Shown one piece after another: positions 7,519 to 13,764 of a stretch of 51,842 bases of DNA (the first letter of the stretch is position 1; every line of letters begins with the position of its first letter). The notes below the pieces were generated by a model that worked only from the letters and a program-made list of their open reading frames with translations, did not search any database and was not told where the DNA came from. The DNA comes from a virus: IMG/VR virus record IMGVR_UViG_3300028800_002455, positions 1-51,842 of that record. One strand, given 5' to 3'. The position numbers and the translations under genes are program-made.

Positions 7519-8013
7519 CTAGCGATAGGTTGGGAAAAAGGTGCCGGTAAGCTCACCGCGATCAATCGCAGCGATTGCGTTGCGACAATCAGCCATGCGG
7601 TCTTGAGCCATCTTTTCTTCGCGCTGAAACCGTTCGGCTTGCTCGCGGTAGTATTGGCGCATGGTCTCAGGGTCTCGCTCACCTTTGACATAGACTGGCG
7701 CGCGCGAGTTATTGGCGTGGTTTAGGTCAACCACATCCTCTGGCCGATAGAAAACCTTGTAGCCTTCCGAGATTTGCGTCATGTCGGCTGGGTTGCCGAG
7801 GAAGGTGATTTCGGTCCTCTCCAAGTCTAGCGTGTAGGTGCTATCGCTGCCGCCACCCCAGTAGGTGTCACGCAGACGGCCATCTTGGAAAATGGCGATT
7901 TGCGACATGCACCAATAGACGGTTGAGCCGCACTGTTTCTGCCGTTTGCTGTATTCCTCAGGCGTCCAGCGCCACCGGAAAATATCGCCCTCCTCGGGAA
8001 CGTTATCTTTCAT
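7519..8013 (-). CDS. Uncharacterised early phage protein (164 aa)
   Basis: Starts MKDNVPEEGDIFRWRWTPEE; the N-terminal 100 residues look like a beta-rich domain and the C-terminus a charged helix (REQAERFQREEKMAQDRM). No family recognised. The start at 8013 is fixed by AGGAGACACCATG and by an ATGA overlap with the gene upstream. Confidence 0.75.
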   Translation of the reverse strand: MKDNVPEEGDIFRWRWTPEEYSKRQKQCGSTVYWCMSQIAIFQDGRLRDTYWGGGSDSTYTLDLERTEITFLGNPADMTQISEGYKVFYRPEDVVDLNHANNSRAPVYVKGERDPETMRQYYREQAERFQREEKMAQDRMADCRNAIAAIDRGELTGTFFPTYR

Positions 8014-8282
8014 GGTGTCTCCTGTTCCTCGAAAAAGGTGCTGCCGATGGCCTGGGCCGCCATAATGGTGATCGGCGTGTTGGGCGCTTCCCAGGTGGTA
8101 TTGTTCCGCCGGTTGAACCCTTCGTTCTTCAGGGTCCAGCGCACGCCGCGCGGCGGCTCGCCTGTGATGACGACCTGGATGCGCTCGCGGCAATCCAGAA
8201 TTTGCATGTTGCGGTAGCGGCAGACTTCTCTGGGCTTGTCAGCATCGGGCGGCATTGGCGCGGGCGAGCTGGGCGTCTTCAC
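8010..8282 (-). CDS. Small phage protein (90 aa, GTG start)
   Basis: Reads from a GTG (KTPSSPAPMPPDADKPRE) through CRYRNMQILDCRERIQVVIT to FEEQETP. The GTG overlaps the TGA of the upstream small membrane protein gene (GTGA), which is why the longer open frame running to 8534 is not accepted as one gene. Beta-rich; function unknown. Confidence 0.65.
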   Translation of the reverse strand: MKTPSSPAPMPPDADKPREVCRYRNMQILDCRERIQVVITGEPPRGVRWTLKNEGFNRRNNTTWEAPNTPITIMAAQAIGSTFFEEQETP

Positions 8283-8434
8283 GAACACCAGCCTTTCACC
8301 CGGCAGATGAAAGCCGCGAAGGCCATCATCCGAAACCAGCCGACTACCGCAGAAATCAGGATCAGGGCTGCGAAGCTGTCCATCACCCACGGCCGGGCCG
8401 CATACCATCGGCGTTTCCAAAGCAAAGAATTCAT
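8279..8434 (-). CDS. Small membrane protein (51 aa)
   Basis: MNSLLWKRRWYAARPW is a positively charged, aromatic N-terminus; residues about 20-42 (SFAALILISAVVGWF and on) are a membrane segment; a basic tail follows. It starts 2 nt after the previous stop and ends in a GTGA overlap with the next gene. Function unknown. Confidence 0.6.
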   Translation of the reverse strand: MNSLLWKRRWYAARPWVMDSFAALILISAVVGWFRMMAFAAFICRVKGWCS

Positions 8435-8436
8435 AG

Positions 8437-8577
8437 TCAGCCCCATTGTTGAAGCAGCCCCTCAGCTGCGTTGCGAAGAAGATCAGGCAGAGACCCGCGC
8501 CGTTTGCCGGCGAGCCTGCGGAGGAAAGCCGCATAGCTTTCGAGTTCGGGCGCGGACATGAGGACGGGTGCGGTCAC
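8437..8577 (-). CDS. Small phage protein (46 aa, GTG start)
   Basis: Reads VTAPVLMSAPELESYAAFL and ends GLLQQWG, a plausible amphipathic helical protein. The GTG overlaps the TGA of the 122-residue gene upstream (GTGA); an in-frame ATG at 8559 is the alternative start. Function unknown. Confidence 0.6.
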   Translation of the reverse strand: MTAPVLMSAPELESYAAFLRRLAGKRRGSLPDLLRNAAEGLLQQWG

Positions 8578-8942
8578 GGCTTGCCCTTCCGTGCGCGGGC
8601 CAGGGCGTCCTGGGCGCGCCTTATCGCGTCGTCCCAGCAGGCTTCTGCTTTGTAGGGCTCAACGTCTCTGCAATGCTCGATGCCGCCTAAGCACTCGATC
8701 TGCTCCAGCAGTTCATCCAGCGCCTGGCGCAGCCCATGAAAGGACTGGGCCGCCAGCACCAGGAAATCGCGGTCTTCTTCCTTGTGGCAACGGGCGACCT
8801 CGCGGCCATCGCGGGGAGCCAGGATGCCAAAGCCCCCGATGCCGTGACGTGCGGGAAACCAGCCCTCGGCGTCCTTGCGGGCTATGTCCTGCCGCGCCTG
8901 TTCGGGCGTGCGGCTGTCCAGTTTGAGACCAGAGCCAGACAT
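8574..8942 (-). CDS. Uncharacterised phage protein (122 aa)
   Basis: Starts MSGSGLKLDSRTPEQARQDI; mixed N-terminal half (ARKDAEGWFPARHGIGGF) and a helical C-terminal half with Cys/His residues (LEQIECLGGIEHCRD). No family recognised. TGATG overlap upstream and GTGA overlap downstream. Confidence 0.7.
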   Translation of the reverse strand: MSGSGLKLDSRTPEQARQDIARKDAEGWFPARHGIGGFGILAPRDGREVARCHKEEDRDFLVLAAQSFHGLRQALDELLEQIECLGGIEHCRDVEPYKAEACWDDAIRRAQDALARARKGKP

Positions 8943-9235
8943 CAGCGAATACCTCCGGGTATCGAAGCGATTTCATTGTCTGTCAGAGAAGAGATGCTCA
9001 GGCTGCGCTGCGCCGCGATCTCAGCTTGTTCAGCCAGAAAATTGTCTATGTCCTTGCGGGCCTGATGCAGGCTCGGCGCATCGCCGTGGCGGCGGTCATA
9101 GAGATCGTCCATCTCCGCAGATGGGTGGCACCAAATGAAAATCTGCCGGTCCCGGTCATCAGTGGCCGACCAGATCGCAAAGCCGCGGTGGTAAAGAGGA
9201 TTGGAAGCAGAGCTTCCGGGCAGACGGTCGCTCAT
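8942..9235 (-). CDS. Uncharacterised phage protein (97 aa)
   Basis: Contains HRGFAIWSATDDRDRQIFIW, a short beta-meander, then DAPSLHQARKDIDNFLAEQ, a helical segment. No family recognised. Joined by ATGA to the gene upstream. Confidence 0.7.
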   Translation of the reverse strand: MSDRLPGSSASNPLYHRGFAIWSATDDRDRQIFIWCHPSAEMDDLYDRRHGDAPSLHQARKDIDNFLAEQAEIAAQRSLSISSLTDNEIASIPGGIR

Positions 9236-9783
9236 GCGGCGCCCGCCTTCTCAGGTTCTTTTGCCCTGATCGCGGCGACGGCCAGTTTTGCCGTGTGATA
9301 TTCAATGTCCTTCTGAGCCCGCTTGATACAGTTGCGGTGATAGCTGGCATTCCAGGCCCATGTGCGCGCGTCTTTTTCCTTAGTCAGGACCTTCGCGCGC
9401 TCGGCTGCGTCAGCTTCGGCGGCAATGACCTTGGCGCGTTCAAGGGCTGCGGCTTCTGTCTCGAAAATGTCCCGGTCGTCTACGATCCGATAACAGGTAT
9501 CGGAATAACCCAGCCGCCAGCGCATTTCATTGGGCCCGAATTCGCAGCCGTTGACGTGGACCCGCTCGGCGCGCGGCTTGCGGTCAAAGACACGGATGCG
9601 GCCTGTCGGCGGATCATATCCAGCCCGGCAATTGCCGCATTCGATCGAAACCTCGGTACCGTCATGGAAAATGACGCGGATGCGACCGGTGGCTCCGCAA
9701 TCCGGGCATGGCAGCCAGTTATCAGCGGCGTCAAAGGCGGCGATCCAGGCGATATCCCCGATTTGGAAGCGGCGCTCGCTCAT
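9232..9783 (-). CDS. Zinc-ribbon phage protein (183 aa)
   Basis: The first 60 residues include WLPCPDCGATGRIRVIF and ECGNCRAGYDPPTG, a four-cysteine zinc ribbon enclosing a beta hairpin, in a setting like SPRTY-type adaptor folds (FQIGDIAWIAAF). The rest is a long helical region with many Ala, Lys and Glu (AAALERAKVIAAEADAAERA). Start at 9783 follows a GGGG-type ribosome site; the frame is open upstream but dissimilar in composition. Confidence 0.75.
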   Translation of the reverse strand: MSERRFQIGDIAWIAAFDAADNWLPCPDCGATGRIRVIFHDGTEVSIECGNCRAGYDPPTGRIRVFDRKPRAERVHVNGCEFGPNEMRWRLGYSDTCYRIVDDRDIFETEAAALERAKVIAAEADAAERAKVLTKEKDARTWAWNASYHRNCIKRAQKDIEYHTAKLAVAAIRAKEPEKAGAA

Positions 9784-10160
9784 ATTGCCCCCAGGTATGG
9801 CTTGGCGTCCTTCGAGGTCTTGCCCACCGGATAGGTGCGGGCACCGCCGCCGCAATCCATGCAGCATTCGATCACCTGACCGGCTTCCTCGCGCACGACC
9901 TGATGGCGGTGCCCCATCCAAGCGCATTGCGGCTGCTGACCGGCGGCGACACGTTGCGCGGCGGCAAGGCACTGCAGGCGGCCCTTCTCGTTGCGGGCCA
10001 GCACCAGCGCTTCAAAGGGCCCCAAAACCGCCGCCCCGGCAGGTGTAGCTTTGCGGGGGCTTGGGTTGGCAAACCGATCCTGTGATTTTACCGCCAGTGG
10101 GCGAGGATCAGCGGCAACAGTGGCTTCGACGCCAGCCCGGATCACCTTGAGCATGTTCAT
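9780..10160 (-). CDS. Uncharacterised phage protein (126 aa)
   Basis: N-terminal MNMLKVIRAGVEATVAADPR, then an Ala/Gln-rich helical middle, and a C-terminal CCMDCGGGARTY with a possible metal site. No family recognised. ATGA overlaps on both sides. Confidence 0.7.
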   Translation of the reverse strand: MNMLKVIRAGVEATVAADPRPLAVKSQDRFANPSPRKATPAGAAVLGPFEALVLARNEKGRLQCLAAAQRVAAGQQPQCAWMGHRHQVVREEAGQVIECCMDCGGGARTYPVGKTSKDAKPYLGAI

Positions 10161-10582
10161 GCTGCGTTGGCTCCCGCGAGTTCGATGATCTCAAACGGGC
10201 CGTTTTCCGCCATCTTGTTCGCAAGCGTCAGCGCCTCAGCAGAGAACTGTTCCAATTCGCGCGTTGTAAATTCCGCCCGCAGCGCGGCATCTGTGCACTG
10301 GCCTTGCTCATGCGTGATCCGGATAATCGCGAGGGCCAGCTTTTTGAGTTGCTGGTCATGAACGCGGGTCGACATCTCCTTCCACTTTTCGGTGGCCTTG
10401 GAAATTGCCTCTTCCGGTGTGGCGCCATATTCCAACACCATTGGTTTATCGACGCCCCAGCCGAGCGGGCGAAAATAAGCGTGCACTTCGCCGCCCTTGA
10501 TCGTCACAGACGCATCGGCCTCTTTACTGGAAGATGTCGCGGCGAGGTCGCGAAGAAGCTTTTGGATCAGCGCCAGTTCCAT
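10157..10582 (-). CDS. Uncharacterised early phage protein (141 aa)
   Basis: A small beta unit (SVTIKGGEVHAYFRPLGWGV) is followed by helical segments (ATPEEAISKATEKWKEM and on). No family recognised. TGATG overlap with the first gene of the operon. Confidence 0.72.
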   Translation of the reverse strand: MELALIQKLLRDLAATSSSKEADASVTIKGGEVHAYFRPLGWGVDKPMVLEYGATPEEAISKATEKWKEMSTRVHDQQLKKLALAIIRITHEQGQCTDAALRAEFTTRELEQFSAEALTLANKMAENGPFEIIELAGANAA

Positions 10583-10782
10583 CAGACCGCCTCCATCCGC
10601 ACAAAACCTGGATGGCTCTGCACCTTCGCAACCGCCTTCTCAGGCGTGCTGAAGTGCATGGAGCGCCAGCCAGGGGCGTAGACGTTCCAGACCTTCTCGC
10701 CGCGGAAGCGCATCGGCCGAACCGGAACGCGCTCTTCGCCGTACGAACCCTTGACGATTGCGACTTGCTGTTTGCTGGCCAT
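10582..10782 (-). CDS. First gene of the leftward early operon (66 aa)
   Basis: A 66-residue basic, beta-rich protein (KQQVAIVKGSYGEERVPVRP) with the segment KVWNVYAPGWRSMHFSTPEK. As the promoter-proximal gene of the early operon it occupies the slot often used by anti-host or antitermination factors, but nothing in the sequence proves that. GGAAGAG precedes the ATG. Confidence 0.72.
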   Translation of the reverse strand: MASKQQVAIVKGSYGEERVPVRPMRFRGEKVWNVYAPGWRSMHFSTPEKAVAKVQSHPGFVRMEAV

Positions 10783-10825
10783 CTCTTCCGTCTCCCTTCG
10801 CCCGATGCGGAGCGCGAGGATGAAT

Positions 10826-10840
10826 GTGCCATATGGTCAC
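10826..10840. promoter_or_regulatory. Operator O1 (left)
   Basis: GTGCCATATGGTCAC, a near-palindrome and the exact reverse complement of the operator at 11655-11669. Probably bound by the XRE repressor and/or the Cro-like protein. Confidence 0.7.
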
Positions 10841-10859
10841 CATCGCTGTAAAGCGAAAA

Positions 10860-10874
10860 GTGCCCAATAGGCAC
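10860..10874. promoter_or_regulatory. Operator O2 (left)
   Basis: GTGCCCAATAGGCAC, perfect GTGCC/GGCAC half-sites with 5-nt spacing, centred 34 bp from O1. Confidence 0.65.
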
Positions 10875-10925
10875 ATTATTTTACAAGCCTTTGTTTTTGC
10901 GGCGGGTTGGGCGGCTACCCGGGCA

Positions 10926-11273
10926 CTATTTCTGCTGGAGGGTGTAGCCCTTGGAGACCATGCAGAGCCTCTCAGCCTGCTTCTGGCGGGCCATATTGGT
11001 CAGCGCGGCCCCGAGGTCAGCGAATCCCTGGCCGGGGTTCTGCTGCTGCTGGATGGTCGTGTAGGAGGAATTGCCGGCATAGGTCGTCTGGGCCGTATAG
11101 ACCGGCGCCAGCTGCTGGGCCGGCATCTGGGGCACGCTCATCGCGTACATCTGGCAGTTGGCGTAATCGACGTTGAAACCCTGCTGGGTCAGCCCTGACT
11201 TCAGCCAGATATCCGGAGTTTCGCACCCGCACAAAACAAGAGCCAAAGTGCTGAAATATACCACTTTTCTCAT
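10926..11273 (-). CDS. Small lipoprotein downstream of the repressor (115 aa)
   Basis: MRKVVYFSTLALVLCGCETP is a lipoprotein signal: basic start, hydrophobic core and a lipobox-like LCGC with the modified Cys at residue 17. The mature part is Gln/Tyr-rich (AGNSSYTTIQQQQNPGQGF) and polar, so it should sit at the inner face of the outer membrane. GGAGGTG precedes the ATG. It lies 12 nt after the repressor gene and should be transcribed in the lysogen, the position of superinfection-exclusion or conversion genes; that role is inferred. Confidence 0.85.
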   Translation of the reverse strand: MRKVVYFSTLALVLCGCETPDIWLKSGLTQQGFNVDYANCQMYAMSVPQMPAQQLAPVYTAQTTYAGNSSYTTIQQQQNPGQGFADLGAALTNMARQKQAERLCMVSKGYTLQQK

Positions 11274-11285
11274 CGCGCACCTCCG

Positions 11286-11585
11286 CTATCCGGCTTTTTT
11301 GAATGCTTCCAATACCTTCATGGCCTGATCCCTCGAATGAGGGGGAATTTGTTCCCATATGGTCCAAATGGAACCTGGCTGGGTCGGGTCGCGCATGATG
11401 AGATCGGCCGGCTCGCAACCCATGGCGGTCGCCGCAGCCTCTAAGAACGGCTGGTCGTAGCGCTTTTTGCCGTTTTCGATCTTGTTGACATAGGAGCGGT
11501 CCACCCCGACCCGTTCGGCCAGCTGCTCTTGGGTCAGGTTCCGGAACTTCCGCCACTCTTTGATGAAATGCCGCTGTTTGGCCAT
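11286..11585 (-). CDS. XRE-family phage repressor (CI-like, 99 aa)
   Basis: A helix-turn-helix of the XRE/Cro-CI type spans residues about 5-60: EWRKFRNLTQEQLAERVGVD then RSYVNKIENGKKRYDQP. The short C-terminus (PHSRDQAMKVLEAFKKAG) has no S24/LexA peptidase domain, so RecA-stimulated self-cleavage is not expected. Starts at 11603 (inside operator O3) or a GTG at 11627 are possible; ribosome sites are weak for all three. It faces the Cro-like gene across the operator region and is the likely lysogeny repressor. Confidence 0.85.
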   Translation of the reverse strand: MAKQRHFIKEWRKFRNLTQEQLAERVGVDRSYVNKIENGKKRYDQPFLEAAATAMGCEPADLIMRDPTQPGSIWTIWEQIPPHSRDQAMKVLEAFKKAG

Positions 11586-11594
11586 TTCCAGAGT

Positions 11595-11609
11595 GTGCCA
11601 CATAGGCAA
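11595..11609. promoter_or_regulatory. Operator O3
   Basis: GTGCCACATAGGCAA, one base from perfect half-site symmetry. It overlaps an alternative repressor start, so binding could block repressor expression. Confidence 0.6.
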
Positions 11610-11654
11610 TCTGCCAAATATGCTCACGGGGTCACATTTCGCTTGACCAGCTTA

Positions 11655-11669
11655 GTGACCATATGGCAC
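11655..11669. promoter_or_regulatory. Operator O4 (right)
   Basis: GTGACCATATGGCAC, identical on the opposite strand to O1. It starts 7 nt after a TTGACC (11643-11648) that could be a rightward -35 box, so it would cover the promoter spacer and -10 region. Confidence 0.7.
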
Positions 11670-11670
11670 G

Positions 11671-11685
11671 GTGACCATATGGCAA
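11671..11685. promoter_or_regulatory. Operator O5, overlapping the Cro-like start codon
   Basis: GTGACCATATGGCAA, a 16-bp-spaced tandem copy of O4. The ATG of the Cro-like gene (11679-11681) lies inside it. Confidence 0.7.
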
Positions 11686-11927
11686 CACGCGCTAGCGTTC
11701 ATCCTGAAATTGATCGAACGGCCCTTGCCAAGCAACTTGGCAAAGACCGGGGCTACATCACGAAGCTGCTAAACGGCACGCGCGCCGCCCCTCTGCCGGT
11801 GGCGCTTGAAATATTTCGGATCACGGGAATCTGCCTTGGCCAGCTGGCTGGACGCACGGCTTCTGAGATTGATGCGCTGAAGTTAGCGCACTCGGTCATC
11901 GCCGATACGCGGGTGGCTGCCGAATGA
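11679..11927 (+). CDS. Cro-like XRE DNA-binding protein (82 aa)
   Basis: A small helix-turn-helix protein: DRTALAKQLGKDRGYITKLL at residues about 11-30 with continuation NGTRAAPLPVALEIFRI, and a short helical tail. It is first in the rightward transcript and opposes the XRE repressor, the arrangement of Cro proteins. The start codon sits within operator O5 with only a weak GGTGA upstream, which suggests autoregulation and perhaps a very short or absent 5' leader. The frame is open upstream, but that part runs back over the repressor. Confidence 0.82.
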   Translation: MATRASVHPEIDRTALAKQLGKDRGYITKLLNGTRAAPLPVALEIFRITGICLGQLAGRTASEIDALKLAHSVIADTRVAAE

Positions 11928-11928
11928 C

Positions 11929-12165
11929 CTACGGCTCTTCCTGCGAAAGCTTGCACCGCCCGCACATCTTGCAGTGGAAGGCGAGGAGCATCCGCGATTC
12001 CTCTGTTGCCTGTGCGAATGATCCTGCATGTGGCGAGCGATTCAGAACATCCAACTGCGCCGCTCGCGGCGTGAAATTGTCGAGCCGCTTTCTTATCGGC
12101 CCGATCAGATTCTTTCGGCAATGGTTTGTTCCCAGCATTTCTCGCTGTGCTGAGAAATACGTCAT
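11929..12165 (-). CDS. Possible leftward small protein (78 aa) after the Cro-like gene
   Basis: The frame reads from about MTYFSAQREM through IGPIRKRLDNFTPRAAQLDV to FHCKMCGRCKLSQEEP with protein-like composition and a terminal CxxC pair. It converges on the Cro-like gene, ending 2 nt from it. The opposite-strand frame (11924-12319) begins with an ATGA overlap but is rich in Cys, Ser and Arg, as an antisense frame would be. I favour this strand modestly. No clear ribosome site; an ATG at 12138 is an alternative start. Confidence 0.35.
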   Translation of the reverse strand: MTYFSAQREMLGTNHCRKNLIGPIRKRLDNFTPRAAQLDVLNRSPHAGSFAQATEESRMLLAFHCKMCGRCKLSQEEP

Positions 12166-12242
12166 CAGAACGGCGATGCTGACGCTGGGTGCTGGCAAGT
12201 GCGGCATTGCGCTTATTCCCCCGCCTGAGGGCGATAGCGTGC

Positions 12243-12259
12243 GCAGGAAAAGTTCCTGC
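12243..12259. promoter_or_regulatory. Perfect 7-bp inverted repeat between divergent genes
   Basis: GCAGGAA-AAG-TTCCTGC lies in the 154-bp interval (12166-12319) upstream of the 71-residue gene. Its compact symmetry suggests a dimeric regulator site distinct from the GTGCC operators. No other copy was noticed in the window. Confidence 0.45.
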
Positions 12260-12319
12260 AAGCAACATCTCTCTTTGCGTCTCGCTTCGGCACAGAATCT
12301 GTATGCAGGAATAGCGTAA

Positions 12320-12535
12320 ATGCGCAAACGCGACCTCAAGCGCATGAAGAGGGCGGCCGGGAAAGCGCCGGGATGGATCGTTGGCTGGGCCGCCGCAAAG
12401 CCTGGCACACCCAAAGACTACGACCGCTTCAATTCTCGCGGGTTCTTCAAGGGTAAAAAGCGGACCGCCGTCCGTCATTTCACACCTGAAGAGATTGCTG
12501 AGTACGAGCGCAAGCATCTTGAAGGTACGGCATGA
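12320..12535 (+). CDS. Small basic phage protein (71 aa)
   Basis: MRKRDLKRMKRAAGKAPGW is strongly basic; the C-terminus RTAVRHFTPEEIAEYERKHL is helical. It may bind nucleic acid, by composition only. AGGA lies about 10 nt before the ATG. Confidence 0.75.
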   Translation: MRKRDLKRMKRAAGKAPGWIVGWAAAKPGTPKDYDRFNSRGFFKGKKRTAVRHFTPEEIAEYERKHLEGTA

Positions 12536-12559
12536 GCACTCGTCATGCGTCTGGTTATT

Positions 12560-13006
12560 CTATTGTTCATCGTCTCCAGCGCGGCGAAGCCGTTCCTTCA
12601 TCCGCTGAAGCGCGGCGTATTGCTCTGTCTCTGGGAGTTCTCGAAAGCGCTTTGCATAGTCAAATTCCGACTGATGACATAATCGCTGCATTGCAAGAAA
12701 TAGAGGCGCGCGATCACTCGCTCCCGGGGGAACGCGCCCGATGAGAAGTTTTTCGTCCGCGCCCTCAGTGACCGCAAAGCCGTGTATGCGCCGGACAATT
12801 TCGGCTTTGTCGCCCGCGCTGGCCGAGATCAGCAGGCCTAAATCTTCTGCCGCTATGGCGCGCTCTAGAAGCCGCGTAGTCGCCACGGCGTCGTCCAGGT
12901 CATTTGAATCTGACGGTTCGGGCTGCGCCGCTTTGAGCAGCGGAATGATGTCTATCAAAAGCTTGCGCGCTTCTGGCGCGAACAAGCGCTTGGCTCTTTT
13001 GGCCAT
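12560..13006 (-). CDS. Leftward gene inside the rightward region (148 aa, unknown)
   Basis: From MAKRAKRLFAPEARKLLIDI to EQYAALQRMKERLRRAGDDE the frame has normal protein composition and helix periodicity, and GAGG lies at proper distance before the ATG at 13006. The overlapping rightward frame (12532-12744) is weaker. The helical, charged protein has no recognised family. Its orientation against the neighbouring genes suggests independent expression in the lysogen. Confidence 0.7.
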   Translation of the reverse strand: MAKRAKRLFAPEARKLLIDIIPLLKAAQPEPSDSNDLDDAVATTRLLERAIAAEDLGLLISASAGDKAEIVRRIHGFAVTEGADEKLLIGRVPPGASDRAPLFLAMQRLCHQSEFDYAKRFRELPETEQYAALQRMKERLRRAGDDEQ

Positions 13007-13048
13007 TTCAACCTCTTCGTTCGTGTCTCGCAACTCGAACCTAGCACA

Positions 13049-13073
13049 GGGGACCGGTGGTGCGCCGGTCCCC
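13049..13073. repeat. 9-bp perfect hairpin in a divergent intergenic region
   Basis: GGGGACCGG (49-57) and CCGGTCCCC (65-73) enclose a 7-nt loop. There is no T-run after either arm, so it does not look like an intrinsic terminator. It would form in the 5' leader of the rightward gene at 13100, 26 nt before its start. Confidence 0.55.
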
Positions 13074-13099
13074 GGCGGTGCTTTTGGAGGCGCATAGCC

Positions 13100-13324
13100 A
13101 TGCTCGCTGGGGGCCTCATCATTCTGAAGATCCTGGCCGTACTGGCGGGGATTGCCCTGATCGTAATTCTCTCCGCCCCATTTGCTCTTTCCTCCCGCAT
13201 CAGCCGGGAAGAGGAAGCGGAAGAATATCGGCTGCTTTGCCAGCGGATTCAAAAGCTGGTCAACGAAAAAGCCGCCAACGACGCCGCTCATGAAGAACCG
13301 CCGCTCCGCGTGGTGCAGCAATGA
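13100..13324 (+). CDS. Small single-span membrane protein (74 aa)
   Basis: MLAGGLIILKILAVLAGIAL and the following residues form one membrane segment to about residue 30, followed by a charged helical cytoplasmic or periplasmic part (REEEAEEYRLLCQRIQKLV). GGAGG is upstream of the ATG. Ends in an ATGA overlap with the next gene. Role unknown. Confidence 0.75.
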   Translation: MLAGGLIILKILAVLAGIALIVILSAPFALSSRISREEEAEEYRLLCQRIQKLVNEKAANDAAHEEPPLRVVQQ

Positions 13325-13764
13325 CGGCGCTCAATCTCAGAGCGGTAGTAACGCTCGAAATCCTCCAGGCCCATTTCCGCGACCATGGCGTGATGCCACC
13401 GCAGCACAAGGTCGCGCTGCGCCTCGGGCTCAGTCCCAGCTCGACCGATATTGTTCGCGCCGCTTACGACAGCCTTGAGAGAGCCGGTTTTATCCGCCGC
13501 ATGTCCGCCGGCTGGGACCGGATCAAGCTGGTCGAGCCCGAAGATCAAGACGCCTCCGATTACGCGCGTCGTGCGAACTCGGATGGTCGCCGCGCTCAAT
13601 ATTTGCAGATCGTCCAGGGCTTGCAGGTCGCTCCGCCGGACCGGCTTCTGACCAAACTTCGCGGACTTAAGCCTCTTCATAAGCACACCAAGGCCTACTG
13701 GCTTATTGGCTTTCCGTCGCTTCCTGACCGGAATGCGGCGCTTCCTGGCGGAGATCGCCGATGA
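13321..13764 (+). CDS. Winged-helix DNA-binding protein (147 aa)
   Basis: Residues about 5-65 resemble the LexA/GntR-type winged helix: VVTLEILQAHFRDHGVMPPQ, KVALRLGLSPSS, then AYDSLERAGFIRRMSAGWDR for the recognition helix and wing. The basic C-terminus has no peptidase domain. Probably a transcription regulator of the rightward operon. ATGA overlaps at both ends. Confidence 0.75.
   Translation: MTALNLRAVVTLEILQAHFRDHGVMPPQHKVALRLGLSPSSTDIVRAAYDSLERAGFIRRMSAGWDRIKLVEPEDQDASDYARRANSDGRRAQYLQIVQGLQVAPPDRLLTKLRGLKPLHKHTKAYWLIGFPSLPDRNAALPGGDRR

Larger units (their letters stand above)
10783..10925 (-). promoter_or_regulatory. Leftward early control region with two operators
   Basis: A 143-bp non-coding stretch between the lipoprotein gene and the early operon. 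It contains two operator-like 15-mers (10826-10840, 10860-10874) and presumably the leftward early promoter; I cannot fix -35 and -10 boxes with confidence. By position it corresponds to a lambda OL/PL region. Confidence 0.6.

Noticed and set aside
8010-8534. A single 174-codon leftward gene
   Set aside because: The 5' part lies antisense-like in composition over two better small frames, lacks a ribosome site, and the GTGA/TGA junctions support three separate genes; only the 3' part (8010-8282) is kept.
11924-12319. Rightward 131-codon frame with ATGA overlap to the Cro-like gene
   Set aside because: Rich in Cys, Ser and Arg with no domain pattern; the opposite strand reads as a more normal protein. 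Not excluded.
12532-12744. Rightward 70-codon frame with ATGA overlap
   Set aside because: Overlaps the better-supported leftward 148-residue gene and shows no recognisable pattern.
13049-13073. Intrinsic terminator
   Set aside because: Perfect stem but no T-run on either side and located upstream of divergent genes; kept as a hairpin only.
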